From Phytopseudomonas flavescens (GTDB lineage: Bacteria; Pseudomonadota; Gammaproteobacteria; Pseudomonadales; Pseudomonadaceae), in NCBI RefSeq assembly GCF_900100535.1, contig NZ_FNDG01000012.1:109498-173497 (forward strand): DNA of 64,000 nt. Reading direction: 5' to 3'. Both the position numbers and the translations under genes were made by a program. The first letter of the stretch is position 1. The number at the start of each line of letters is the position of its first letter. The notes below the pieces were generated by a model. That model saw only the letters and a list, made by a program, of their open reading frames with translations. It made no database searches and was not told where the DNA came from. Of the stretch, positions 44,996-54,369 are shown piece by piece.

Positions 44996-45976
44996 CTAGC
45001 CGTAGCGCTCGATCTGTTGGTCGATGGCACCGAAGATACTGGCGCCAGCGGCATCGAACATCTCGATGCGCACCCGGTCGCCGAACCTGAGGAACGGGGT
45101 TTTCGCCTCGCCCTGTTCGAGCACCTCCAGCATGCGTCTCTCGGCCAGGCAACTGGAGCCCGCGCTGCGGTCGTAGTTGGAGACGGTGCCCGAACCGATG
45201 AGGGTGCCGCTGCCCAGGGGACGGGTACGGGCGGCGTGGGCAATCAGCGTCGGGAAGTCGAAGGTCATGTCGGTGCCGGCGTCGGGCTGGCCGAACAGCT
45301 GGTCGTTGATATGCGACACCAGTGGCCGATGCACCCGCCCCTCACGCCAGCTCTCGCCCAGCTCGTCCGGGGTGACCGCCACCGGTGAGAAGCTCGACGA
45401 CGGCTTGCTCTGGTAGAAGCCGAAGCCCTTGGCCAGCTCACCGGGAATCAGGTTGCGCAGCGACACGTCGTTGACCAGCAGCAGCAACTGCACATGCCCG
45501 AGCGCCTGGGCAGGCGTGATGCCCATCGGCACGTCATCGGTGATCACCGCCAGTTCGGCTTCCAGATCGATGCCCCAGGTTTCGTCACCCAGGCGGATCG
45601 GCGCGTGGGGCGCAATGAAGGCATCCGAACCGCCCTGGTACATCAGCGGCTCGTGCCAGAACGACTCGGGCATCTCGGCACCGCGGGCCTTGCGCACCAG
45701 CTCGACATGATTGACGTAGGCACTGCCATCGGCCCAATGATAGGCGCGTGGCAGCGGGCTGTGGCAATCGCGCTGGTCGAAGTCGAACGCGCTGGCCTCC
45801 AGGCCATCAATGAGACGCTGGTAGACCGCCTCCAGTTGCGGCCGCACGCTCGCCCATTGATCCAGGGCAGCCTGCAGCGTGTGGGCGATCTGCGGCACGC
45901 GAACGGCATGCGACAGATCGCGGGAAACGACCACCAGCACGCCATCACGGCCCTGGTTCAGTGATGCCAGTTTCAT
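44996..45976 (-). CDS. Fumarylacetoacetate hydrolase family protein
   Basis: This 326-residue FAH-fold hydrolase probably cleaves fumarylacetoacetate to fumarate and acetoacetate at the end of tyrosine degradation. Metal/active-site segments are EPLMYQGGSDAFIAP, the DLEAELAVITDDVP acidic cluster, QLLLLVNDVSLRN, KGFGFYQSKPSSSFSP and RPLGSGTLIGSGTVSN. It is the third gene of hpd-hmgA-fah and its start overlaps the dioxygenase stop (ATGA). No maleylacetoacetate isomerase gene is in the window, so isomerisation must be encoded elsewhere. Confidence 0.92.
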   Translation of the reverse strand: MKLASLNQGRDGVLVVVSRDLSHAVRVPQIAHTLQAALDQWASVRPQLEAVYQRLIDGLEASAFDFDQRDCHSPLPRAYHWADGSAYVNHVELVRKARGAEMPESFWHEPLMYQGGSDAFIAPHAPIRLGDETWGIDLEAELAVITDDVPMGITPAQALGHVQLLLLVNDVSLRNLIPGELAKGFGFYQSKPSSSFSPVAVTPDELGESWREGRVHRPLVSHINDQLFGQPDAGTDMTFDFPTLIAHAARTRPLGSGTLIGSGTVSNYDRSAGSSCLAERRMLEVLEQGEAKTPFLRFGDRVRIEMFDAAGASIFGAIDQQIERYG

Positions 45977-47115
45977 CGGGACTCCTTGCCCGGCGCACGC
46001 CAGGAATTCACGTACTCGGCTACGTCCACCGCAGCGGCGGCGTCGGCCACCTCCAGGGCGCGGCGCGTATCGATCATCACCGCCACCTCATTGGTGAAGG
46101 TGGCTGGGTCGGCCTGCGCCTTCTTCAGGGCCTTGGGGTGCGGGCCATGGGGGAAGCCGCAGGGATGCAGGGTGACCATCCCGGCTTCGATGTTGTCACG
46201 GCTGAAGAAGTTGCCGCGGTGATAGAACAGCACTTCGTCGTAGTCATCGTTGTTGTGGAAGAACGGCACCTTGAGTGCGCCGGGGTCGGACTCCACCGGC
46301 CGCGGCGTGAAGGTGCAGACCACGAAGCCGTTGGCCACGAAGGTGGTGTGTACCGACGGTGGCAGGTGGTAGCGATGGCTCACCAGCGGCCGGATATCCC
46401 GCCAGTTGAGGCGCACCACGGTGTTGTCGCCGTGCCAGCCCACCACGTCCAGCGGGTTGTAGGGGTAGGTCACGGTGCTGATCTGGCCCTGCCGCTTGAT
46501 GCGGATCTGCCAGGTGCGCTCGTCCTGCTGGGCCTTGAAGGCCTCATCGAGATGCGGGTGATCGAGCACCGCCGGATCGAAGATCGCCTGGGGCCCGAGC
46601 AGCCCCTTGTCGGGGAGCTGGTAGGCGCCATCGGTGTTTTCGATCAGCAGGAAATGGCTGGGCGCCGTTGGCTCGATGCGCCAGGCGGTGCCACGGGGGA
46701 TCACCAGGTAGTCGCCATCGCGGTACTCCAGGTGCCCGAAATCACAGTAGAAGTGCCCTGCGCCGTCGTGCACGAACAGCAGTTCGTCGCCGTCGCTGTT
46801 GCGCACCAGGTGGCCCATGGCGCCGGCGGTCTTCCACACGCGCAGGCGGATATCGGCGTTGTGCAGAGCCAGCGGCGCCTGCAGCGGGCAGTCGTGTTCG
46901 CTGGCAATCCGGTTGAAGTCGAAGGCATGGGGCCGCAACGGCCCCTGCCAGTCGACCCAGCCGGTGGGCGGGTGCTTGTGGTGCAGGTGGGTCACGGGGC
47001 CGAAGAAACCCTCGCGGCCCATTTCCCGCTCGTAGGTCTCGGCCGGCAAGTCGCAGTGCGCCTGGCGCGAGTGCTCGCCCTCACGCAGGGGAAAGCTGAT
47101 CCATTTGCGGCTCAT
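45973..47115 (-). CDS. hmgA: Homogentisate 1,2-dioxygenase, short form
   Basis: This 380-residue cupin-type ring-cleavage dioxygenase opens homogentisate to maleylacetoacetate. The iron ligands are seen in the C-terminal cupin: FFHNNDDYDEVLFYHRGN (His and Glu) and HPCGFPHGPHP (His). Typical segments are MGREGFFGPVTHLHHKHPP and VIPRGTAWRIEP. It is about 50 residues shorter than the classical ~430-residue HmgA, fitting a short bacterial subgroup, and it lacks the usual long N-terminal part. It sits four bases downstream of hpd. Context makes the homogentisate substrate very likely. Confidence 0.9.
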   Translation of the reverse strand: MSRKWISFPLREGEHSRQAHCDLPAETYEREMGREGFFGPVTHLHHKHPPTGWVDWQGPLRPHAFDFNRIASEHDCPLQAPLALHNADIRLRVWKTAGAMGHLVRNSDGDELLFVHDGAGHFYCDFGHLEYRDGDYLVIPRGTAWRIEPTAPSHFLLIENTDGAYQLPDKGLLGPQAIFDPAVLDHPHLDEAFKAQQDERTWQIRIKRQGQISTVTYPYNPLDVVGWHGDNTVVRLNWRDIRPLVSHRYHLPPSVHTTFVANGFVVCTFTPRPVESDPGALKVPFFHNNDDYDEVLFYHRGNFFSRDNIEAGMVTLHPCGFPHGPHPKALKKAQADPATFTNEVAVMIDTRRALEVADAAAAVDVAEYVNSWRAPGKESR

Positions 47116-47119
47116 GGCT

Positions 47120-48202
47120 TCACTCCTCGCTGATCACACCACGACGCAATTGATCCTCTTCGATGGATTCGAACAGGGCCTTGAAATTACCCTCGCCGAA
47201 GCCCTGATTGCCCTTGCGCTGGATGATCTCGAAGAAGATCGGACCGATCACCGTGTTGGTGAAGATCTGCAGCAGGATGCCATCATCGTCCGGCGCACCG
47301 TCGATCAGCAGGCTCAGCTCACGCAGCACGTCCAGTGGCTCGCTATGCCCGGCCACGCGCTGGTCGACCTTCTCGTAATAGGTGTCCGGCGTGCTCATGA
47401 AGGCTACGCCGTTGGCCTGCAGCTTGCGCACGGTGGCGTAGATGTCGTCGGTGGCCAGGGCGATATGCTGAATACCCTCGCCGTGGTACTCGCGGATGAA
47501 TTCCTCGATCTGCGACTGGTCGTCCGCCGACTCGTTGATGGGTATGCGGATCTTCCCGCAGGGCGCGGTCATGGCCCGGGATACCAGGCCGGTGAGCTTG
47601 CCTTCGATATCGAAGTAACGGATCTCGCGAAACCCGGCGATGCGCTCGTAGAAGCTCGACCAGACGTCCATCTGCCCACGCTTCACGTTATGGGTGAGGT
47701 GATCGATCATCTGCAGGCCGACGGCGTTGTCGTCCGCGCCACGGCCTTCGATGAACTCGAAGTCCACGTCGTAGATACTGTGCGTGCCGTAGCGGTCGAC
47801 CAGGTACAGCAGCGAGCCACCGATGCCCTCGACACAGGGGATGTTCAGCTCGCCGAAGTTGGCGTGGCTGCCGACCAGGGTAGCGCCCTGCTCCTCCACA
47901 TAGGCGGCGGCCTGGGCAGCATTGCACACCCGGAAGGCCATGGCGCAGGCGCTCGGCCCGTGCTGCTCGGCGAAGGCATGTACATGGCCGGTCGGGCTGC
48001 CATTGAGGACGAAGTTGATAGCGTGCTGCTGGAACAGCCATACCGGCTTGCTGCGGTGCCTGGCCGTCTCGGTGAAGCCCATGGCGGCAAACAACTGGCG
48101 CAGTTGCTCGATGCCTTCGGGGGTGGGCGCGGTGAATTCGACGAACTCGAAACCGTCGGTTCCGATGGGGTTGTGCTGTTCGATCCTGGCCACGGCGTTC
48201 AT
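47120..48202 (-). CDS. hpd: 4-Hydroxyphenylpyruvate dioxygenase
   Basis: This 360-residue non-haem iron enzyme turns 4-hydroxyphenylpyruvate into homogentisate. Two vicinal-oxygen-chelate domains are visible; iron ligands are His in IDHLTHNVKRGQMD, His in EGIQHIALATDDIY and Glu in PIFFEIIQRKG. The C-terminal gating helix GFGEGNFKALFESIEEDQ is present. The start was set at 48202 (MNAVARIEQHN) with GAGGAC upstream; the open frame continues upstream without coding character. It is the first gene of the operon and lies about 160 bases downstream of a TyrR-type box. Confidence 0.96.
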   Translation of the reverse strand: MNAVARIEQHNPIGTDGFEFVEFTAPTPEGIEQLRQLFAAMGFTETARHRSKPVWLFQQHAINFVLNGSPTGHVHAFAEQHGPSACAMAFRVCNAAQAAAYVEEQGATLVGSHANFGELNIPCVEGIGGSLLYLVDRYGTHSIYDVDFEFIEGRGADDNAVGLQMIDHLTHNVKRGQMDVWSSFYERIAGFREIRYFDIEGKLTGLVSRAMTAPCGKIRIPINESADDQSQIEEFIREYHGEGIQHIALATDDIYATVRKLQANGVAFMSTPDTYYEKVDQRVAGHSEPLDVLRELSLLIDGAPDDDGILLQIFTNTVIGPIFFEIIQRKGNQGFGEGNFKALFESIEEDQLRRGVISEE

Positions 48203-48364
48203 GGGGGTGTCCTCGTTGTCGTCATGGCTTGATGACAGGCCAGAAAGGCGCTGCCGGCAAGACCTGCCGGGCCAGCGCTGGCTGCCGGCGACGCCAGGTG
48301 GTGGCAACGGATCGATACACCGCGGGTGCGTCGGCAAAGGGTCGCGGCGCCCGAGCCGCCCCTG

Positions 48365-48382
48365 CGTAAACCTTTGTTTACA
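48365..48382. promoter_or_regulatory. TyrR/PhhR-type operator upstream of hpd
   Basis: CGTAAACCTTTGTTTACA matches the TyrR box TGTAAA-N6-TTTACA at 11 of 12 positions. PhhR, the Pseudomonas TyrR homologue, is known to control aromatic amino acid catabolic genes. The box lies 163 bases before the hpd start and about 105 bases before the divergent gene at 48488. Confidence 0.8.
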
Positions 48383-48487
48383 GCACGGTCGGTTTCGCTG
48401 CCGACGAGATGATGGCCCAATGACAGGCAGATGATCGCAAACGTGCCAGAATGACAGCATCCACGCCGAACCCATCACGAGGCCGCC

Positions 48488-49099
48488 ATGAGCAGTGATA
48501 CGCCTTCCGAAGCCGAGAGCCCGCCAGCCGCGTTCGATATCGCGCCCGAGAGCGACGAAGAACGCCTGGCCAAGCTGGAAAAAGCCAACCGCCTCAACCG
48601 TCTACTGATCTTCGCACTGGCGCTGCTGCTGTTCATCGTACTGTCCAGCCTGGCCACTTCTGCGGTAGTCAAGATGCTGGCCGATGCGCCGCCCCCCTTC
48701 GATCCCGAGGCATTCGCCGCCTTGCAGCACCGTGCCGAAGAGCTGGAGACCGAGCTGGCCGCCCTCAAGCAGGAACAGGCGCGCCAGGACGCCCTGCTGA
48801 AGCTGGTCGCCACGCCTGCTTCCGCGCCTCCCGCGCCAGCGGCGGCCACACCGGCAGCGGCGCCCTCTCAGGACATCGCGGCCTTGAAGCTGATGGGCCG
48901 TACCCTGCTGGGCCAGGAGCAGAGTTTCCAGCAGAGCCTGCAGGCGCTGAAGAATGGCATGCGCGACCTGGCCGACATGATCCCGGGCTCGCGCAGTTGG
49001 CTGGACGATTACAACGAAGAACTCGACAAGGCCGTCAACGCCAGCGTGCAACGCAGCAAGGCGGTTCAGCAATGGGGCAGCAAACTGCCGCATGAGTAG
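48488..49099 (+). CDS. Single-pass membrane protein with coiled coil, unknown function
   Basis: This 203-residue protein has a disordered acidic N-terminus, a charged helix (SDEERLAKLEKANRLNR), one membrane segment at about residues 38-60 (LLIFALALLLFIVLSSLATSAVV) and a periplasmic coiled coil (RAEELETELAALKQEQARQD). A Pro/Ala-rich linker follows, then a helical C-terminal part containing MRDLADMIPGSRSWLDDYNE. No family was recognised. The start at 48488 has ACGAGG. It is divergent from hpd. Confidence 0.78.
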   Translation: MSSDTPSEAESPPAAFDIAPESDEERLAKLEKANRLNRLLIFALALLLFIVLSSLATSAVVKMLADAPPPFDPEAFAALQHRAEELETELAALKQEQARQDALLKLVATPASAPPAPAAATPAAAPSQDIAALKLMGRTLLGQEQSFQQSLQALKNGMRDLADMIPGSRSWLDDYNEELDKAVNASVQRSKAVQQWGSKLPHE

Positions 49100-49272
49100 T
49101 GCTTGGGTCCAGTCGCCCGGCGTCGGGTGCGGTGCCACCCAGGTGACGACCCGGGATCGCTGCGTTCGCCTGCAGGCTATGGGCTGGCGGATCACCTCGG
49201 GCCATGGGGCGAGCGACGCCGGTGATGCGACAGGCCGCAACCCCATCGCCGGCCAACGTGTTTCTGCGCGGT

Positions 49273-49418
49273 GTAGATACCGTCTCGCCCGTTACCTCGC
49301 AAGCGCCAATTCGGTATCCATTGAGTAGGGTGGACGACGCTTTATCCGTCCACCACTCGGTAACCTTGGTGGTGAATGAAAACAGCGCCATCCACCCTGC
49401 ATGGATGAGCACAGCCAT
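49273..49418. repeat. 146-bp tandem direct repeat, copy 1
   Basis: Copy 1 is identical over its full length to 49419-49564. It contains the Pseudomonas-type GTAGGGTGGACGACG / CATCCACCCTGCATGG stem elements. An imperfect, inverted and interrupted copy is at 58739-59078. Confidence 0.95.
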
Positions 49419-49564
49419 GTAGATACCGTCTCGCCCGTTACCTCGCAAGCGCCAATTCGGTATCCATTGAGTAGGGTGGACGACGCTTTATCCGTCCACC
49501 ACTCGGTAACCTTGGTGGTGAATGAAAACAGCGCCATCCACCCTGCATGGATGAGCACAGCCAT
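49419..49564. repeat. 146-bp tandem direct repeat, copy 2
   Basis: This is an exact second copy with no spacer after copy 1, ending 17 bases before the stop of the ABC exporter gene. The region 49100-49272 before the repeats has no recognisable gene. Confidence 0.95.
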
Positions 49565-49580
49565 GCAGGGCTGGGCCCGC

Positions 49581-51359
49581 TCAGTGCTGCAGATTGCCAT
49601 AAAGCTTGGCGTACAGGCCGCCTTCGGCGATCAGTTGGCGGTGGTCGCCGTCTTCGGCGACGCTGCCGCCGTCGAATACCAGCACCCGATCGGCCTGCTT
49701 CACCGCGCTCAGGCGGTGGGCGATGATCAGCGTGGTGCGGCCGCGGAGGAACTGAGCCAGCGCTTCGTGCAGGGCGTATTCGGTCGCAGCGTCCAGCGCC
49801 GATGTGGCTTCGTCGAGTATCACCACCTTCGGCTCGGCGAGCACCATCCGGGCAATCGCCAGGCGTTGCCGCTGGCCCCCGGAGAGGCGCACGCCGGAGC
49901 GGCCGACCACGGTGTCCAGGCCTTGCGGCAACTGGCGGATGGTCTGCGCCAACTGGGCGATGCCCAGTGCCTGCCAGCAGGCTTCGTCACTGCGTTCGCG
50001 GCCCATGCACAGGTTGGCGCGTACGGTGTCGTTGAACAGCGCGGGATGCTGCAGCACCACCGCCACCTGCTCGCGAATGGCCGGCAGGCCGATCTCTTGC
50101 TGACTGCAGCCGCCAAACCGGATCAGCCCCGCCTGGGGCGTGTACAGGCCCAGCAGCAGTTGCACCAGCGTACTCTTGCCACCACCACTGGCCCCCACGA
50201 TGGCGACCTTCTCGCCGGGCGCGATGGACAGGTTGAGCCCCGTCAGCACCGGGTCCTCGCCGTAGGAAAAGGTCAGATCGCGGATATCGATTCCGACGGT
50301 TTCACGGCCCTCGAACGGATCGGCGCCGCCCACATACTCCGGCTCGTCACGGCGCCCGAGCAGTTCGTTGATGCGTGCCAGCGCGCCACCGGCGGCATAG
50401 AAGGCATACTGCAGGCTGAGCAGTTGCTCCACTGGACCGATCATGAACCACAGGTAGCTGAACACCGCGAGCATCTGGCCGATGGACAGGTCGGAGAACA
50501 GCACGGTGAGCATCGCCGCGGCCCGAAACACGTCGATGCCGAATTGGAACAACAGGCCACTGGCGCGATTCGAGGCGTCGGTCTTCCACTGCGAGGCCAC
50601 GGCATAATCGCGCACTTCACGGGCACGCCCGCCAAGGCGGCCGAGAAAGTAGCCCTGGCGATTGCCGGCGCGCACTTCCTGGATCGAGTCGAGGGTTTCA
50701 GTCAGCGCCTGGGTGAAGCGCGAGGTGCTGTCGTTCTCGAGCTTTTTCAAGTGTTTGACGCGCTTGCCCAACTGCACCGTGGCGTAGATCACCAGCGGAT
50801 TGAACAGCAGGATCAGTAGCGCCAGCTTCCAGTGCATCCACAGCAGAATTCCCGAAGTACCGGCCAGGGTCAGCACGCCGACCAGGAAGCGGCTCAGGGT
50901 CTCGCCGATGAATTTGTCCAGGGTGTCGAGATCGGTGACCAGGTGAGTGGTCACCATACCGCTGCCGAGGCTTTCGTACTCGGCCAGGGAGATCCGCTTG
51001 AGGCGCTCGATCAAACGGATGCGGATGCGATAGACGATGTCTTTGGAGAGCCGCGCGAACAGCCGCGCCTGCACCACGTTGAAGATCAGCGCGCCGCTGC
51101 GCAGCACGAAGGTCAGCGCCAGCATCAGCAGGATGTAGCCGACTGCGCTCTGCCAGCCCGCAGGCAGGAAGTTGTCCATCACCTCGAGCGCTGAATTGCC
51201 GTCCCCCAGCAGCACTTCGTCGACCAGCAACGGCAGCAGCAAAGGGATCGGCACACTGCACAGGGTCGCCAGCACGGCGACCAGGTTGGCCAGGATCAGC
51301 CCACGCTTGTGGCGCAAGGCCAGGCGACGGATTTCCACCCAGCTCAGGCGATCAACCAT
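49581..51359 (-). CDS. ABC transporter, fused membrane and ATPase domains (exporter type)
   Basis: This 592-residue half-transporter has an N-terminal six-helix ABC exporter domain (VEIRRLALRHKRGLILANLV ... LLWMHWKLALLILLFNPLV). The C-terminal ATPase has Walker A VGASGGGKSTLVQ, Q-loop VLQHPALF, signature VRLSGGQRQRLAIARM, Walker B VVILDEATSALD and the switch AHRLS. The start at 51359 (MVDRLSWVEI) overlaps the DsbA-like gene stop by eight bases. It lacks a peptidase domain. Lipid, drug or peptide export are all possible; the neighbours do not define the cargo. Confidence 0.92.
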   Translation of the reverse strand: MVDRLSWVEIRRLALRHKRGLILANLVAVLATLCSVPIPLLLPLLVDEVLLGDGNSALEVMDNFLPAGWQSAVGYILLMLALTFVLRSGALIFNVVQARLFARLSKDIVYRIRIRLIERLKRISLAEYESLGSGMVTTHLVTDLDTLDKFIGETLSRFLVGVLTLAGTSGILLWMHWKLALLILLFNPLVIYATVQLGKRVKHLKKLENDSTSRFTQALTETLDSIQEVRAGNRQGYFLGRLGGRAREVRDYAVASQWKTDASNRASGLLFQFGIDVFRAAAMLTVLFSDLSIGQMLAVFSYLWFMIGPVEQLLSLQYAFYAAGGALARINELLGRRDEPEYVGGADPFEGRETVGIDIRDLTFSYGEDPVLTGLNLSIAPGEKVAIVGASGGGKSTLVQLLLGLYTPQAGLIRFGGCSQQEIGLPAIREQVAVVLQHPALFNDTVRANLCMGRERSDEACWQALGIAQLAQTIRQLPQGLDTVVGRSGVRLSGGQRQRLAIARMVLAEPKVVILDEATSALDAATEYALHEALAQFLRGRTTLIIAHRLSAVKQADRVLVFDGGSVAEDGDHRQLIAEGGLYAKLYGNLQH

Positions 51360-51984
51360 CGATGGCGTGCTCCAGCCAGCGCGCGAGCAGTGGCGACAGG
51401 GCATCGAGTGGCTGGTAACCGTTGGTGAGCAACGCCAGGCGCCCGCCCTGCTCGGCCAGCAGGGTCGGGAAGCCGGCAATGCCGAGATCCTGCACCCAGC
51501 TGAAATCAGCAGCGGTGGCCCTGTGCTGTGCTTCGCTGTCGAAGGCCTCGGCGAACTCGATTCGCGGGATACCGACCCCTTCGGCCAACCGCACCAGGGT
51601 GGTTGCCTGGGTCACGTCCGCGCCCTCCTGGTAGAAGGCCTGCTGGATGCGCCGCGCCATCGGCCAGGCGCTCTGCGGGTCGAGGCCGCGCACGGTGACC
51701 ACCGCTCGACAGGCCGCTTCGGTATCGTAGCGCATGCCCTCGGGCAGCCCGGCGTCGAAGTCGAACAGCTGACCGGTGCTGGCGTTGACCGCCTGCCAGT
51801 AGCTCAGGTAACGCACCCGCGCGGCGGCATCGATGGCCACCTGATCACGGCGCAGGCCACCGAGCACCAGCTCCATCGGCACACCGCGCTCGGCGGCCTG
51901 AGCGGCCAGCGCTTCGACCACCGGCGCGAAACCCCAGCACCAGGAGCACATCGGATCCATCACATAGAGCAGGCGCGCATGCAT
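51352..51984 (-). CDS. DsbA-family (FrnE-like) oxidoreductase
   Basis: This 210-residue thioredoxin-fold protein with a helical insertion has its active site near the N-terminus, YVMDPMCSWCWGFAPVVEAL (CSWC), followed by VLGGLRRD and a cis-proline region GIAGFPTLLAEQGG. There is no signal peptide, so like FrnE-type proteins it is cytoplasmic. It lies two bases downstream of trhO and overlaps the ABC gene, so trhO-dsbA-ABC looks like one unit. Confidence 0.88.
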   Translation of the reverse strand: MHARLLYVMDPMCSWCWGFAPVVEALAAQAAERGVPMELVLGGLRRDQVAIDAAARVRYLSYWQAVNASTGQLFDFDAGLPEGMRYDTEAACRAVVTVRGLDPQSAWPMARRIQQAFYQEGADVTQATTLVRLAEGVGIPRIEFAEAFDSEAQHRATAADFSWVQDLGIAGFPTLLAEQGGRLALLTNGYQPLDALSPLLARWLEHAIDG

Positions 51985-51986
51985 CC

Positions 51987-52925
51987 TCAGGCCTCGTGCC
52001 GCTGGCGGGGATTGTTGCCCAGAGGATGGGGCTGATTGCGCACTTTCGCCAGTTCGATCTGACGCTGGCGCTCACGGGCGCCCTCGCGGGTCTTCTCCGG
52101 CAGCGTATCCCAGCAGTGCGGGCAGCTCACCCCCGGGCTGAAATATTCGGAGGAGCGGTCCTCGACCGAGACCGGGGTACGGCAGGCGTGGCACTGGTCG
52201 TAGTCGCCTTCGCTGAGGTCGTGGCGCACGGTGACGCGGTTGTCGAAGACGAAGCAGTCGCCCTGCCAGCGGGTTTCTTCCTGGGGCACTTCTTCCAGGT
52301 ATTTGAGGATGCCGCCCCTGAGGTGGTAAACCTCCTCGAAGCCTTCGTTGAGCATGTAGCTGGAGGCCTTCTCGCAGCGGATGCCGCCGGTGCAGAACAT
52401 CGCCACCTTCTTGTGCTTGCTGGGGTCGAAATGCTCGCGAATGTAAGCCGGAAACTCGCGAAAGGACTTGGTCTGCGGGTCGATGGCGCCTCTGAAGGTG
52501 CCGATCGATACTTCGTAATCGTTGCGCGTATCGATCAGCAGCACGTCGGGGTCGGCGATCAACGCGTTCCAGTCCCTGGGTTCGACGTAGGTGCCGACGC
52601 GCTGGTTGGGATCGACGCCCGGCACGCCCAGGGTGACGATTTCCTTCTTCAGCTTGACCTTGGTGCGATAGAACGGCTGCTCGGCGCAATAGGACTCCTT
52701 GTGGTCGACATCGGCCAGACGCGGGTCGAGGGCGAACCAGGCGAACAGGCCATCGATGCCTTCACGGCTGCCGGAAACGGTACCGTTGATGCCCTCTTCG
52801 GCGAGCAGCAGGGTGCCCTTGATGCCATTGGCTACCAGGGTATCGAGCAAGGGTTGGCGCAGCGCCTGGTAGTCCGGCAGGGAGACGAACTTGTAGAGCG
52901 CCGCCACGACGATGTTGTCGGTCAT
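51987..52925 (-). CDS. trhO: tRNA uridine-34 5-hydroxylase (rhodanese-domain, TrhO/YceA)
   Basis: This 312-residue enzyme, using oxygen, makes 5-hydroxyuridine at the wobble position of some tRNAs. An N-terminal acylphosphatase-like domain ([20 protein letters not shown]) is followed by a rhodanese domain with the catalytic cysteine in [21 protein letters not shown]-terminal zinc-type region holds CHACRTPVS and GVSCPHCWD. The start at 52925 follows AAGGAC; upstream open frame is unsupported. Confidence 0.93.
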   Translation of the reverse strand: MTDNIVVAALYKFVSLPDYQALRQPLLDTLVANGIKGTLLLAEEGINGTVSGSREGIDGLFAWFALDPRLADVDHKESYCAEQPFYRTKVKLKKEIVTLGVPGVDPNQRVGTYVEPRDWNALIADPDVLLIDTRNDYEVSIGTFRGAIDPQTKSFREFPAYIREHFDPSKHKKVAMFCTGGIRCEKASSYMLNEGFEEVYHLRGGILKYLEEVPQEETRWQGDCFVFDNRVTVRHDLSEGDYDQCHACRTPVSVEDRSSEYFSPGVSCPHCWDTLPEKTREGARERQRQIELAKVRNQPHPLGNNPRQRHEA

Positions 52926-53202
52926 GTCACTGTCCTTCAGTAGTCGCCCTCGCAAAGGGCGGACTGGGTACGAAATCGGAGCCGTTTCAGCGAAGCATGG
53001 CACTGCCCGATGGCGTCGCCGGGGCATGGCGCGATGCGCTGCAGAAATGGGCCGTGCAGTTTACTTGTCTTGAACGCTCAGGTGTAGTGGAACGCTCAGT
53101 AGCGAGGGTGGTCGAGAGAGAAGCGCGGCGATTCCCTGCCGCAACCGATCGTCACAGCTGGGGCGCTGTTAGAAGCCGCCCCAGCGCCAAGAGGAGCAGC
53201 CC

Positions 53203-54216
53203 ATGAAAGCCGTCGTCGTTCGCAGCCCCGGAGGCCTGGACAAGATCGAGGTGACCGATATCGCCGATACCGGTCAGCCAGGGCCGGGGCAGATCCGCGT
53301 GGCCCTGCACGCCAGCTCGCTGAATTTTCACGACCTGCTGGTGGCCAATGGCAGCATTCCCACGGCCGACGGCCGGGTGCTGATGTCCGACGGTGCCGGC
53401 GTGGTCGAAGCCGTGGGCGACGGGGTCAGCGAGTTTCAGGTGGGCGACCACGTGGTTTCCGGCTTCTTTCCCCAGTGGTCGGACGGCGAGGCGCTGGCCC
53501 CGGTCAGCAACTTCGCCGGCACGCCGGGCGACGGCATCGACGGGTTCGCCACCCAGTACGCGGTGCGCGCCGCCAGCGCCTTCACCCATGCGCCGCGCGG
53601 CTGGAGCCATGCCGAAGCGGCGACCATCACCACCGCCGGGCTGACCGCGTGGCGGGCACTGGTCGTCGATGGTGGGCTCAAAGCCGGTGACAGCGTGCTG
53701 ATACTGGGCAGCGGCGGCGTATCCATCGCCGCCCTGCAGATCGCCAGGATGATGGGCGCAACGGTGATCGCCACCTCCTCGTCCGACGAGAAACTCGAGC
53801 GCCTGCGCAAACTCGGTGCCGATCACACCATCAACTATCGACAGACCCCGGAATGGGGCAAGCGGGTGCTGGAGCTGACCGATGGGCGTGGCGTCGATCA
53901 GGTGGTCGAAGTCGGCGGCCCGGGCACCCTGGCGCAATCGATCGGCGCCGTTCGTGTCGGCGGTCATATCGCCCTGATCGGCGTGCTGACCGGACGCCAG
54001 GGCGAGGTGCCGACCTCGGTGCTGATGGCCAAACAGGTGCGCCTGCAAGGGTTGATCGTCGGCAGTCGCCGTCACCAGCAGGATTACATCCGGGCGCTGG
54101 AACGCTCCGGCGTGCGCCCGATCCTCGACCGCAGCTTCGCACTGGAGAACCTTGCCGACGCCTTTCGCCTGCAGGAAAGTGGCAGTCATTTCGGCAAGAT
54201 CGTGGTCGAGTGGTAA
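53203..54216 (+). CDS. Zinc-independent alcohol dehydrogenase / quinone-oxidoreductase-like MDR protein
   Basis: This 337-residue medium-chain dehydrogenase has a GroES-like N-terminal domain (SSLNFHDLLVANGSIP) and a Rossmann domain with VLILGSGGVSIAALQIARMMGA and DHTINYRQTPEWG. The catalytic zinc ligands of classical alcohol dehydrogenases (Cys and His-Glu pair) are missing, so it is of the zinc-independent type and probably uses NADPH. The start at 53203 has AGAGGAG. The substrate is unknown. It is divergent from trhO. Confidence 0.9.
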   Translation: MKAVVVRSPGGLDKIEVTDIADTGQPGPGQIRVALHASSLNFHDLLVANGSIPTADGRVLMSDGAGVVEAVGDGVSEFQVGDHVVSGFFPQWSDGEALAPVSNFAGTPGDGIDGFATQYAVRAASAFTHAPRGWSHAEAATITTAGLTAWRALVVDGGLKAGDSVLILGSGGVSIAALQIARMMGATVIATSSSDEKLERLRKLGADHTINYRQTPEWGKRVLELTDGRGVDQVVEVGGPGTLAQSIGAVRVGGHIALIGVLTGRQGEVPTSVLMAKQVRLQGLIVGSRRHQQDYIRALERSGVRPILDRSFALENLADAFRLQESGSHFGKIVVEW

Positions 54217-54229
54217 TTGCCAGGCCGTC

Positions 54230-54261
54230 GTAGCCCGCGGTTGAGCGAAGCGATACCCGGG
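54230..54261. repeat. Dispersed short palindromic repeat
   Basis: The segment beginning GTAGCCCGCGG and ending CGATACCCGGG forms an imperfect stem and resembles the common Pseudomonas 'GTAGCCCGGATGAAGCGCAG' intergenic repeat. The following ~100 bases to 54369 hold nothing recognisable. Confidence 0.5.
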
Positions 54262-54369
54262 CAGGCTGTCGAACAGCGCGCCGGCTGGTTCGCCCGCTAC
54301 TGTCGGTGCCGATGGCCTGGTGGCTCGGCGGGGCACGCTCCCTAAGGGGCAGAGCCTTGCCGCCCAGCA

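Noticed and set aside
48203..48478. N-terminal extension of hpd
   Set aside because: The extension lacks coding character; the start at 48202 has GAGGAC and the normal 360-residue family length.
49273..49564. Tandem repeat as a CRISPR array
   Set aside because: There are only two abutting 146-base copies with no spacers and no cas genes.
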